A stretch of DNA of 64,000 nt from Paragyromitra xinjiangensis (lineage: Eukaryota; Ascomycota; Pezizomycetes; Pezizales; Discinaceae). Within the stretch, counting starts at the first letter, position 1; each line of letters starts with the position of its first letter. The DNA is taken from positions 868,001 to 932,000 of the forward strand of contig JBCAMK010000019.1 in assembly GCA_038503065.1 (NCBI GenBank), in the 5' to 3' direction. This document shows positions 30,565 through 40,448 of this stretch, one piece after another. The notes beneath the pieces were generated by a model. It did no database searches. It saw only the letters and a program-made list of their open reading frames with translations, and was not told the DNA's origin. The translations under genes were made by a program, and so were the position numbers.

Positions 30565-32198
30565 ATGCCCAATATCCTCAAATCAGCAGTAGACTCCGCG
30601 GAGGAAATTCAGCGCTCAAGTTGGGCGGTAAGAAAACTCCATGGTGGGGAGTATCTTGATACGTTGATACTGATATAAATAGGCGGTGAATACTCCCAGT
30701 AAATCAAATCAAGAACCAGAACCAAGTGCTATTCAGAATCCTGCGAAAGATACAGAGACTCCCTTGAACGAACGAAAACGCCCGTCCAGCAGCGACGACT
30801 ATACACAAAGAAAATTTGCCCGCCGCGCCGCAGCTCCTTCAACTCCAACTTCTTCAACTCCTACTCCTCGTGCTCGGAGGACTGATATCCCAACCGCTCC
30901 CTCCGACAATATAGGTTGGCGCCTCTTTTTGGACCAGGTACTTATAACATCCAAGAAGGATACACAGACTCCATCCCCCTCCATGGCTGCTTTAGATAAA
31001 GGTAAAGGCAAAGCTAAGGAACATTCGGAGGATCCGGAAACCCCGAAGGAGGATACGGAGACTCCGAAGAAGGACCCAAAACCTCCAAAGAAGCCTGAAA
31101 CGCCGAAGAAAGTGGTAATAAAGGAAAAGGCGCCAAAGAAGGAAACGCCAAAGAAAAAGCTCATGAAAGCCACTGACTATAAGCCACTCCTTGGGTTTAG
31201 AGAGGATAATCCTCATCATCATACCGTCCTTCGGAGTGATGTCGTATCCTATTTGAGGATGCATGGTATCCGAGGCATTGCTAATCCTACCGTAGATGCA
31301 TGGGAGTTATTAACGGCATGGGCGACAGAGCACCATTCTATTGTAACCTACCGCTCAAGGCATGCGGAGGATCAGGAGCAGGTAGATCAAGCGATGCAGA
31401 GTCTCCTCCGCGATTGCTTGCATCAGGTGCAGCAGACGGATACCAAGATCCGTGCGGAGCTGGAGGCTACTGGTATGATCAAGGCAACGGAAAAAGATGT
31501 GGAAGGTAAGATTCTGTTTATGGTCTCTATTTGTTTGACTGAAGGATGCTTACTATCGTGTGGGTGATTCAGGTTTCAAGGAAGTCGCAGTCCGAGTGAT
31601 ACTCTGTGACCCGGATGCCTGGTGGAGGGTTTCCACCAAGGAGACTCGTTATCCCTGGGAAGCACCGGCTGAGGCCAATTGGGGTTTAACCAAGTCTTGG
31701 GTTGCCGTAATTAGTGCTCCTACCCTTAACGAGTGCCTTCGTGTAGCCACGAGGCGATTACCTGTGGGCCGTACTCCTCGAAGGATGCTAGGAGCCCTTA
31801 TGGATGCTGTTCCTGGAGAGCTTTCTACGACTTACCCAATCTCTACTATTCTTGCCGACGATGAAGATGTTGCTGGCTGGCTAGCTCAGATACAGAGTCT
31901 AACCACTCCGAGGATGCTGGTCGTCCTTCATCGAGCCCCATACGATGGCCCGGGCCCCAAGGGGGAGCCTGCGGAAGAGTATGATGGCTCAGATACGCCA
32001 CCTGCGTCAGGGGACCCTGATTATTTTACAGCTGAGGCACTTGCCGAAGCCTTGGCTGCAGTGAAGGGAGCGGAGGATAAGGAGAAAGCGAAGGATAAGG
32101 GGAAGGTGAAGGATAAGGGGAAAGTGAAGGATAAGGGGAAAGGGAAAGTGAAGGATACGGAGGAAGTGGATGATACTGATGAAGCAGGTCCTTCTTGA
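30565..32198 (+). CDS. P1 cargo gene 1: unknown protein, 503 aa in three exons
   Basis: Exons 30565-30627, 30683-31505 and 31573-32198; introns 30628-30682 (GTAAGA...AATAG) and 31506-31572 (GTAAGA...TTCAG) join in frame to exactly 504 codons. The N-terminal half is Pro/Thr/Lys-rich, with KPPKKPETPKK and KKETPKKK tracts that could be nuclear-localisation or DNA-binding signals. A folded-looking middle follows (NPTVDAWELLTAWATEHHSIV; EVAVRVILCDPDAWWRVSTKE; WGLTKSWVAVISAPTLNECL). The C-terminus is a charged KDKGKVKDKGK repeat. I do not recognise the family. Position and orientation recall the second gene of CACTA elements (TnpA-like accessory), but no sequence evidence supports that role. Confidence 0.7.
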
Positions 32199-32631
32199 AC
32201 GATTGGTATACTCCCTTCTGACTGCTATCACTAGATCAGCGAATGCTTATAATATTAAACAGGTCGGAAGGGTGGGATTAGGGATATTGGGATTAGGGGT
32301 ATCGGGTATAAGGATTAGGATTGGGATTAGGGGGAGCTTTATGGGGATTACCGTGAGGATGCGGGACATCCTTTGATATTTGCTATCCGTGTATTTTGTT
32401 TATTTTGGGGGGGGGTCGAAGCGCTGCGTCAGTAGTATTATATTAGGACTAGAGTTAATTCAAATATGTCTTAGAGGATAGACCACACTCCTTATAATCG
32501 TCACCCCCAGAGGTTCTCCTCAGGATTCTCTCTCTCCTCCATACGCTATTCTCCTCCATACGCTATTCTCTCTCATACAATACTATATCGCCTTCTATTA
32601 TCCTTCCAAATCATCCATTATCCATTGAAGG
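32199..32631. other. Intergenic region with GGGATTAGGG-type repeats
   Basis: 433 bp between the cargo genes. At 32270-32335 GGGATTAGGG / GGGATTAGGGG / AGGATTAGGATT words form a G-rich, telomere-like and possibly quadruplex-forming stretch. CTCCATACGCTATTCTC is repeated in tandem at about 32537-32570, and TACTATATCG at 32582 may be the TATA element for cargo gene 2. Confidence 0.5.
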
Positions 32632-34555
32632 ATGGCAGGCATCAGCAAGAGAAGCCATGAAGCAGCTAAACGAATGCCACCTCCCTCTCGCCACGCACCT
32701 GGACCCTCTGAAGGAAGGAGAAGGCGTATCGCTGATCCGGAAGCTGAGCCTCTTAATTATACCCGACATGGCAAAGAAAGAGAAAGAGGACCAGCATCGC
32801 AGGAAGGAGAGGAATTCGAGGAGGAGGTAGAGGAGGAGGCAGAGGAGGAAGTAGATGAAGGAGATTCGGCAGATGAGGACTTCTATGAGGATGAGCAAGC
32901 TCCCCCTCCAAGTCAGAACCGGACTAGAAAATCGCAGACGAAGATACAGGCAGCAGCAGCAGAAATGGCCCGTAATGCCAGCTATCGAGGGCGAGCTCAC
33001 TTGGTAGGAACCCTAGGGATACTGAGAATCGTCAGGTATTGAGAATCCTAAAATATTCAGTACTTTCTAACTGCAAAATAGCGTGTTCCTGAATCTCTAG
33101 AGCAAACACCAGCTTGGCGAGCTAGGCCAGGGCGCCCTCCGGCAACTCCTGCCAACTCCCCTAATCGTCTATCTGGTGAGAGTCGTAGCAGTGGAAGGTC
33201 TGTATCTCCCATGGACGATACAGAGAGTTGTCTCAGGGGAGACCTCTATAGAAGGAGTAGCAGAAGCATATATCTGCTGGGGGACCCTATCCGTGCCTTG
33301 GTCCATGCATGCCAGGAGAATATTTTCCAGAAGACCCTATTTTGTGAGCCCCTGCCATCCCCCGACACATTGCTCAGGTGGATACGTGCTGCTTGGGCAA
33401 AGGCTTCGGAGGATATGGAGCGTCAGGCTCCTCTGGAGGCAGCTTGTACTCGTCAGGTATTCATTCCCAATCCACAGACCACCTACAGCTTGTCCGAATT
33501 GCTTGCCTTGGAGAGCTTGGAACTGACCAAAGAAAACCACGCCCAGGTAATTACCCCTTCCTTTAAGGATACTGCATATCCTCACACGAGATATAGATTA
33601 GCCAACAGCACTGCCGGGTGCGCTCTCACCTCCTTGGCGCAGCCAAGGCGAGCATTGTCCAGCTCTATGAGTTGGATGAGCAAAATCCTGAGAGTATCCG
33701 AAACAAGGTGGAGTATTTGCTAGTCAAGGATAGGTTTATGTGCCTTGAATCTACCATGGCAGTATGTCGAATTCGGGAGCAATAGGAGTAGGAAGCTGAC
33801 CATCCTACTAGGATTATAAGAATCGCTTTCTCAATGATGCGATTGCTGAGCTCATCTTCCTCCGGTACTATAAAGGGAGAAGGATGAGGGGACGCTCCGA
33901 TGCCGCGTTTAGCTCCTTGATCAATAAGGAGTTCATTTGTTTTATCACAGCAGCGCTTCAGTATGGGCTAAAGGCCTGGAGGACTGGCATGTATGTGGAG
34001 CCTGTGGACTTCACTCGGGATACCTATCATCGTACCACTCCCCCCTCCCCAGATCCTACTATATCTCTCCTAGGAAGACTGACATCCATTATAGCGGTCT
34101 GGCACAGGCACTGCAGGACGTGGAATGCCATAGCACTCAGAGCTCCTGAATGGGAAGGGGAAATTCTCAGTGCAATTCGGCATGAAGTAGAGAGAAAGGT
34201 TTCCAAGGTGACTAGGAGGCCTGTGGAAGAGTCAGCTGATCCTTGGAGCGATGACGACGACGACGATCATATGCGTGAGTTACAGAATCGCAAGCGGAAA
34301 CGGGACCTTGAGAAGGGAGGTTATCAGGATACTCGCAGCAAAGCTAGGCGAAAGGGTTCGGAGTCTCCTCATCCTGAGGATCAGGAGCAGGCACCAGGAG
34401 CTGTCAATATTCCTACCCTTTTCCTAGAGCGAGAAAACGAGAGCGAGATCGAAACTGAGGTCGATACCCCTCCTCCAACTACTGATGATATGCAGGTCGA
34501 CCTTGCTGGGGCTGTTGCAAGCTTCGAGCAGGAGAGGGAGGCTGAGGATCTTTGA
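32632..34555 (+). CDS. P1 cargo gene 2: DUF6532-like protein, 574 aa in four exons
   Basis: Exons 32632-33003, 33082-33546, 33609-33761, 33821-34555; the three introns (78, 62, 59 bp) all start GT, end AG and are phase 0, giving 575 codons. N-terminus: basic, then a long Glu/Asp run (EEFEEEVEEEAEEEVDEGDS). The core (exons 2-4) reads CRVRSHLLGAAKASIVQLY, VEYLLVKDRFMC, FLNDAIAELIFLRYYKG, INKEFICFITAALQYGLKAW and FTRDTYHRTTP. This order (helix, F at the head of a helix, a W-x-G step, then F...Y) is like the DUF6532 domain found in transposon-rich mushroom genomes; the match is from memory, so moderate. C-terminus: KRKRD basic patch and acidic tail. Function unknown. Confidence 0.7.
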
Positions 34556-34565
34556 AGGGATGTTT

Positions 34566-34840
34566 GGAGCCATGGAGGATACACTGTATCTTTCGTTTGT
34601 TTTTGTCTGTCTTATGGTTAGTCGTAGGGGGCCGTAGAGGATACGTTGCATCTTTCCTTTTGTTTGTTTCTGTCTGTCTTTTGGTTGGTCTTGAGGTCTG
34701 TGGAGGATACGCTGCATCTTTCTTTTCGTTTGTTTTTGTCTGTCTTTTGGTTAGTCTCGGGGTCAGTGGAGGATACACTGCATCTTTTCCTTAGTTCGTT
34801 TTTTTAGATTGCACTGTGGAGGATACGCTGTGGGCGAGTG
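34566..34840. repeat. Tandem repeat of about 66 bp, four to five copies
   Basis: Each unit runs GGAGGATACRCTGCATCTTTC, then a T-rich GTTTGTTTTTGTCTGTCTT block and GGTTAGTC. Units begin near 34574, 34637, 34702 and 34768, with a partial one at about 34818. It follows cargo gene 2 by only 10-20 bp. ORFs on the minus strand here come from the repeat and are not genes. Confidence 0.85.
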
Positions 34841-35380
34841 CGTAGGAGACTCTGCCAGTTTGACGCAGAGATCTGATATTCGCTGCCTTCGCGCTGTGAA
34901 GAAGAGACTGCGTCGACGCGGACTTCGATGTCCTATAGCGAGGCACATATATGCGGATTATTAGGCGTGGAATCGAGCGAATAGGAAGGATATATTTGAT
35001 ACGAATTAGGCAAGGCAAAAGCCCGCCGCAAAGGAATACGATACAACAATAGATAGATAGGTAGATAGATAGGAAAGAATAGAGTAGTGAATCGACAGGA
35101 AATGTTGAACAGTAATAGAAATCCTCCGCTGTCAATACCCCTAACCCTTATACACGTGACTGCGCACGTGACTATCCATCGCTTTCTTCCACCTCCCGTG
35201 CGCCCCACCACAACACCTCATCTTTCAATTTGTTTGCTGTTTAATCCGTCTGTTGATTGGTCTCGATATGCGAAGGATTATCTTTATCATTTTGGAGGAT
35301 TCTCGCTATAATAGTAATTTCAATTCTTCTGCACTCAATTCCTCAGGTCCGAGTGATATCATGTGAATGGCTTTAAGTGT
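34841..35380. other. P1 right internal non-coding region
   Basis: No supported gene. A TAGA microsatellite lies at about 35050-35075 and TAACCCTTATAC at about 35140. Otherwise unremarkable. Confidence 0.5.
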
Positions 35381-35938
35381 GATTTGAAGCAAGGACCTCC
35401 TGAGCGAGGATGTGGGATGCCATAGCGATTATGGAGAGCTCAGGAGGATTCAAAGGACCTCCGAGACGATTCAGGATATCTCCGGGAGGTATAAATGCAA
35501 TGGTATGGAGTTGTAAAGTAAAGAACGCTTGCTCCATGGGAGGAAGTATGATATTGCGTATCCTTCGGAGGAAGTAGTCATGCCTCTGCGCTCCCCAGGA
35601 GAACACTAAACGTTCGTATGCTTCAGGGAGGACGTAGTCGTGCTGCTGCTCTCCCTGGGAGGAAGCTCAATATCGTGTACTCCATGAAGGAAGCAGCCAT
35701 GCGACGATTCTCCACAGGATATTGACTAATACTTGCCCATTATGGAGACACCTGGAGGAGCCTAAGCATCTCCGTGGAGACTCGGGGAGCAGGTGCGGAC
35801 AACTCCCAGGGTCTCCACGAGGATGTGGAGTATCGTTCGCTCCTCCAGGTAGGCACATTTTTTCCAGGAGTCTCCAGCGCCTCCCGAGCCTCCCGAGCCT
35901 CCTGGAGCTGAGGGAGGAAATAATTATTTTTGCTGATG
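35381..35938. other. P1 right subterminal region and terminal inverted repeat
   Basis: Dense CTCC/GGAG words and CTCCAGGAG-like palindromes (about 35750-35925), ending in the inverted repeat at 35920-35938. They mirror the composition of the left subterminal region and are probable transposase-binding repeats. Confidence 0.65.
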
Positions 35939-36063
35939 AAGACCAACACTACTTTTGTATGTAAATAATACCCTACAGTTGAATCTGAAACCAGAATACC
36001 CTATGTAACTGTAATATCTGATATTGCCGTTTCAAGGTTTTCATTGGCAAGACAATTCATATG
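35939..36063. other. 125-bp spacer between P1 and N2
   Basis: A/T-rich sequence with ACCCTA words and no gene. It ends in TG, the candidate N2 duplication. Confidence 0.5.
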
Positions 36064-37906
36064 CATCAGCAAAACTGATTCTTGGCTCCTGGGCGCTCCC
36101 GGACCCTCATGGATGGCGCGGACCAGATGGAGGCAAGTGCCAGTCCATGGAACAGCCATATCCCAAGGACCCTTGCACACGGTTCCCGGACCACACACCA
36201 CTTCTCACGGACCCTCGTGGACCTCCCTGGACCACCTACCATAGATGGTGGACCTTCCTGGAGCTCTATCAATTCCCGTGGACCACACCATCGCTTGTAG
36301 GTCAGTTGTAGGGCGGCTGTAGGGCGTCAATAATACTACTGGGGGCACACAAATGCACATGATTTTTGGTATCAATTCGGCTACGTATATTGAAAAGCTA
36401 CACTACAGGATCTCTATCTACAAAATCAAGCAGTCGCCACTGGAGGCAACCCCCCCCCCGCACTAAACCCACCTGTGCCTAAATCAATTGTTTGGTCTGC
36501 TATTCAGCAGTTGTTTCAGGCGCTGGCACGCAGTCAATTCGGAGTCTATTCAGCAGTCAATTCGGCAGGATTCACAGGCTTAGAAATGGCCGATTCAGAG
36601 TCAATTTGGCAGTCAATTTGGCAGGATTCGGAGTCTATTCGGGAGCCTATTCAGCAGTCAATTCAGCAGTCAATTTGGAGCCTATTCGGGAGTCGATTCA
36701 GAGTCTATTCAGCAGTCAATTCCGAGCCTATTCAGGAGCCTATTCAGCAGTCAATTCGGAGCCTATTCGGGAGTCGATTCGGAGTCTATTGAGCAGTCAA
36801 TTCAGCAGTCAATTCAGCGGGATTCGGAGGCTTAGAAACAGCCGACTCGGAGTTGATTTGGAGTCTATTCAGCAGTCAATTCGGAGCCTATTCAGGAGTC
36901 TATTCAGCAGTCAATTCAGCAGTCAATTTGGAGCCTATTCAGGAGCCTATTCAGCAGTCAATTCGGAGCCTATTCGGGAGTCAATTCGGAGTCTATTCAG
37001 CAGTCAATTCGGAGCCTATTCGGGAGTCGATTCGGAGTCTATTGAGCAGTCAATTCAGCAGTCAATTCAGCAGTGGATTCGGAGGCTTAGAAACAGCCGA
37101 TTTGGAGTCAATTCGGGAGTCGATTCGGAGTCTATTCAGGCAGTCGATTCAGCAGGCTGTGGAAGCGAGCGAGGTCTGCTGCTGAAGGGGTCTGCTGCTG
37201 AGGGTCTGACCAAGCGAGGTCCGATGTAATAGGGTCCGATGTTGATATCCGAATGTATTTGAGATGTGAGAACTGAAGTCACAATGTTAGCAAAGTTCAT
37301 GTAACTGCACAGTAGGAAGGGCAATAGGGGGTGTGGATGGGTGTGGATGGGTGGGAGTAAGAGAAAAGGGGTAACGTGGCAACGGTATGGGTGGCAGCAA
37401 AAGACCTTCACTAAAAATTCGCTAAGTCCCTAGGGTCAGGGTTATTGACTCGCTTGCGTGCAAGATCCTGCGATCTCCTGTCAGTGGGGTGCGCAATTTG
37501 GGACTCTAATAGAGGGCAGGTACGTGCTTCAGGGGACTGGTGGAGGGCAGGCACACGCTTCAGCAGTACCCAGATCGGTACTGGGGAAAGGTACACAGCT
37601 CCAGAGAGCGCCATGGACCTAGAAAAGCGAACCCTGATTGGTACTGGGGGGAGATATGCAACTCCAGAGAGCTCCATGGACCGTGCAGCGAAGCTCCAGA
37701 AAGCTCCAGGACGGTCCATGGGCTTGTAAGCGAGGTCCACAGCATGTACTGGAGCACAGTCCTTCCGTCCTGTAGTAACCAAAATAGGCCAGAAGACGGG
37801 TGGCTGATCCAGTTGTGCTCAGGACTCTCCCACACCAACGCTCAGACCTCCTGGAGCACACAGGACCTAAAAGCGGAAGCCAGGATCAGAATCAGTTTTG
37901 CTGATG
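36064..37906. mobile_element. N2: non-autonomous DNA transposon, 1843 bp
   Basis: Perfect 19-bp inverted termini CATCAGCAAAACTGATTCT (36064-36082 and inverted 37888-37906), flanked by TG on both sides (36062-36063, 37907-37908). The first 11 bases match the P1 terminus. The interior is a minisatellite (36500-37160) plus GGTCCATGG-type repeats (37570-37730) and contains no credible gene. Likely mobilised by a Plavaka transposase. Confidence 0.8.
36500..37160. repeat. Minisatellite in N2
   Basis: Words GTCAATTCGGAGCCTATTC, GGGAGTCGATTCGGAGTCTA and CAGCAGTCAATTC are reused throughout in a 12/15-bp rhythm. The stop-poor unit creates long overlapping ORFs in all plus frames with repeated SAVNSEPIRESI-type peptides; codons are not preferred in any one frame. 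Confidence 0.85.
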
Positions 37907-38235
37907 TGCCTCTTATCACACTCTGCATCAGCAAAAATTGATAAAGCCGCCCTGGCCGCCTAAAGGTCCAGGCGGTTGGGCGGAATGTTACCCTTCTGTT
38001 AGGTTGCTGCAGCATCTTGGCACGCCCTGGAGGCATGGTTTCTAGACCTTTGACCGCCTGGAGGAGGTCGTTTCCTCCAGTAGCAAGTGGTGTAGTGGGC
38101 TGCTTCTGGACATGTGTGGTCCCTCACTGCTGCAGGATTTTGGCAGCAGTTCGCCCTGTAGAATGGATTTGTACAGTAGGGCCTGGAATATTCGGGAATC
38201 ACTTGTATGGAACCAATATCATTGACAATTGCTTT

Positions 38236-38290
38236 ATTCTATGTATCTATGTATCTATATATCTATGTATCTATATATCTATGTACAAAT
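38236..38290. repeat. ATCTATGT/ATCTATAT microsatellite
   Basis: Imperfect (TATC)n-type simple repeat inside N3. Confidence 0.9.
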
Positions 38291-38329
38291 AGTGAGGGCA
38301 CAGCTAAACTAGCTTCTGTGGAAGCTGCA

Positions 38330-38890
38330 GCAGCCAGTTGACGACCTGCCAGAGGCAGGCAGCGAATTGACCTATTGGCGCAGGCTCAGGCTCAGGCTCA
38401 GGCTTAGGCAGCGAATTGACCATGTGGCACAGGCAGCGGAAGCTCAGGCAGCGAATTGACCATAAGGTGCAGGCAGCAGAAGCTCAGGCAGCGAATCAAC
38501 CTATTGGCTCAGGCGCAGGCTCAGGCTCAGGCTCAGGCTCAGGAAGCAAATTGACCATATGGCGGAAGTGGAGGAAGCGGCGGAAGCTCAGGCGGCGGAT
38601 CGACCATGTGGCGGAGGTGGAGGAAGCTCGGGCAGCAGATCGACGACCTCCAGGAGGCGGCGGAAGCTCAAGAAGCTCAGGCAGCGGAAGCTCAGGCAGC
38701 GGATCGACCATATGGCAGAGGCAGCGGAAGCTCAGGAAGCGAATTGACCATATGGCGCAGGCAGCGGAGGCAGCGGAGGCTGCTGCAGCTAATTGACCAA
38801 TTGGCAGAGGTGGAGGAAGCTCAGGCAGCAAATCGATCAATTGACTGAGGCAGCGGAAGCTCAGGCAGCGAATTGAGCTGCTTGCTGAGC
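38330..38890. repeat. Degenerate tandem repeat inside N3
   Basis: Same GCAGGCAGCGGAAGCTCAGG / GCGAATTGACC / CATATGGC units as in N1, with a (GGCTCA)n run at 38381-38405 and 38507-38545. Confidence 0.85.
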
Positions 38891-39521
38891 TCGCTTAGGC
38901 GGAAGCAAGCAGCCAGTGGAGGTGGAGGCGGAGGAAGCTGAAGCAGCGGATCAAAGCGAGTCTAGGAGGCATATCTGTGGGAATCATATAAACGGAAGCG
39001 AGATGTACCTAGGAGTTACTTTGCAAGCAGAGCTTAGTACTTCGAGCCTAAAAGTCATGATGTCAGCAAAGTCCTATGGTACAGTGAGGTTGAGAATGGG
39101 TGGGAGGGAATAGGGGGAAGCAATAGTAGGAAGGACGGGAAGGAATAGGGGGAGGTGGAGATTGGTGTCTTACTAGGTGTTGCTTTGGCGACGACTAAGT
39201 GACGACTTGGCGATGACTTGGGGACCACAAAGTGATGACTAAGCGACCTCCAGATTTTTGAAAATCGCTAAGTGCCTGGGAGGCGGGTGAAGTGAATTCT
39301 GCTAAGTCCTGAGTTCTCAGGGACTTACAAAAATTCGATCGAAAATTTGCTAAGTACTCAAGCTGCTGCCCAGCGCTGCCATATGGTGGAAGGTCGCCCG
39401 GAAGTGCTGCAGGCAGCAAATGCCGCCCAGGAAAATCGCTGCAGGCAGTAAGTGGCGCCCAGGCGTGGCAGGCGGTCGGGCGGAATATGTACCTATTGGG
39501 CGCAATTTTTTTTTGCTGATG

Positions 39522-39615
39522 TATAAAGATTTCAGGCCTGCCAGGTTGTGGTGTTGTTGTGATTTTGTGGTCTTTGCTCCAGGCCTTGCAAATTTGGAAA
39601 GCTTCAGCTTTTGAA
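39522..39615. other. Short unassigned spacer
   Basis: 94 bp between N3 and a gypsy LTR. Nothing recognisable. Confidence 0.4.
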
Positions 39616-39857
39616 TGTAACAACGGTACTTCACACCACTACTGAATTCTAAACGAAGCTTTAGATAGCTCTCTAGACTCTGTAACTCAACCGGCTACTA
39701 TCCGTAGCACAATACCCAAGTGCACGTTCTTACAACTTCTTATGAACCGCACAAAGGCAACGATAGTTTTAAGTGAGATAAGGGTAGGGGCTGTTCCGTT
39801 GAAAGAACTTTCTCAATAGGAAGGACACGAGTGTTGAAGCGCAAAGCTATGCTAAAC

Positions 39858-39871
39858 AACTTGATACGCAG
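39858..39871. repeat. Target-site duplication of LINE C, left copy
   Basis: AACTTGATACGCAG, repeated at 46476-46489. The intact gypsy LTR reads AACTCGATACGATGG at this place, so only one copy is ancestral. Confidence 0.9.
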
Positions 39872-40448
39872 CACACCATCCCCATCTCACCTCCAAACTT
39901 GGGACGAAAGCGACAACCATTCTACCAGGACGAATTTTCGAAAATAACTCCACAACCAACAGAGATATCATCAAACCGACTTCATATTCGGAATCAGCGC
40001 CCCCTTTTACCCACTTCTACACCTCCTGGGAAATCCATCTCTTCTATTGCAGAAGTTGTTGTGATTTTCCCCTTCATTTCCCCTCTTTGGGGCTCACCCC
40101 ACCAAAAAACCCGCCGAGCCCCCCCTCAAAATCGTCGCCAGTCAACCAGTTCTTGTCCGATTGACTTGAAACTTGCACATCCACGCCGCCTACATACTAC
40201 GGCCCAGGATTTTTAGTTTCAGCCAAATTGGCCCACAGGCGCCCGAGTAGTACTCATTTTATCGCCCAAAATCGCCAGAAATCTCGGAATATTGCAATTC
40301 TGACTGACAGCACATCACCTGCTACCTTCTGGAACATTCCATCGGTGGAACCCAATCAGCCTCCGGTCTTCAACGTCCAATCGACTTTTGTCTCGGCAAT
40401 TTATTTTTAGTATCCGTTACACGAAAATTTCCGAAAATTTCCGGAACC
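39872..40448 (+). promoter_or_regulatory. LINE C 5' UTR
   Basis: 577 bp, C-rich, without a supported gene. The blocks ATTCGGAATCAGC, TTGCAGAAGTTGTTGT and GTCCGATT also occur in the D1 5' UTR, supporting common ancestry. Probably holds an internal promoter. Confidence 0.5.

Larger units (their letters stand above)
17729..35938. mobile_element. P1: Plavaka-type (CACTA-related) DNA transposon with two cargo genes
   Basis: Perfect 19-bp terminal inverted repeats CATCAGCAAAAATAATTAT at 17729-17747 and, inverted, 35920-35938, flanked by a possible 2-bp duplication AA (17727-17728, 35939-35940). The span is 18.2 kb; without the gypsy insertion and its duplication it is about 9.8 kb. Inside are the transposase on the minus strand and two spliced genes on the plus strand, separated by a divergent intergenic region. 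Subterminal regions are rich in CTCCAGGAG-like palindromes at both ends, as expected for transposase-binding repeats in CACTA relatives. The transposase has a nonsense codon and is split, so P1 is now immobile without help. Confidence 0.8.
37926..39521. mobile_element. N3: non-autonomous DNA transposon, about 1.6 kb
   Basis: Starts CATCAGCAAAAATTG at 37926 and ends in the inverted form at 39521. GGGCGGAAT lies near both ends (37979 and 39478). The right 600 bp match N1. The flanks (TG at 37924-37925, TA at 39522-39523) do not match, so the left end may belong to a recombinant or mutated copy. No gene. A 19-bp spacer separates it from N2. Confidence 0.65.

Noticed and set aside
30799..31264. 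Antisense ORFs opposite cargo gene 1
   Set aside because: Shadow frames of a Lys/Pro/Glu-rich coding sequence that has its own introns and start.
30565..34555. TET/JBP dioxygenase or helicase cargo, as in some fungal transposons
   Set aside because: Neither cargo protein shows an HxD...H dioxygenase motif or Walker A/B helicase motifs.
34479..34778. Minus-strand ORFs with Gln/Thr/Lys repeats
   Set aside because: They follow the 66-bp tandem repeat after cargo gene 2.
36475..37229. ORFs of 105, 245 and 110 codons in N2
   Set aside because: Repeat-derived peptides in all plus frames within a non-autonomous element; no start context, domain or intron evidence.
37924..39523. A clean 2-bp target duplication for N3
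   Set aside because: The flanks are TG on the left and TA on the right, so I do not claim one.
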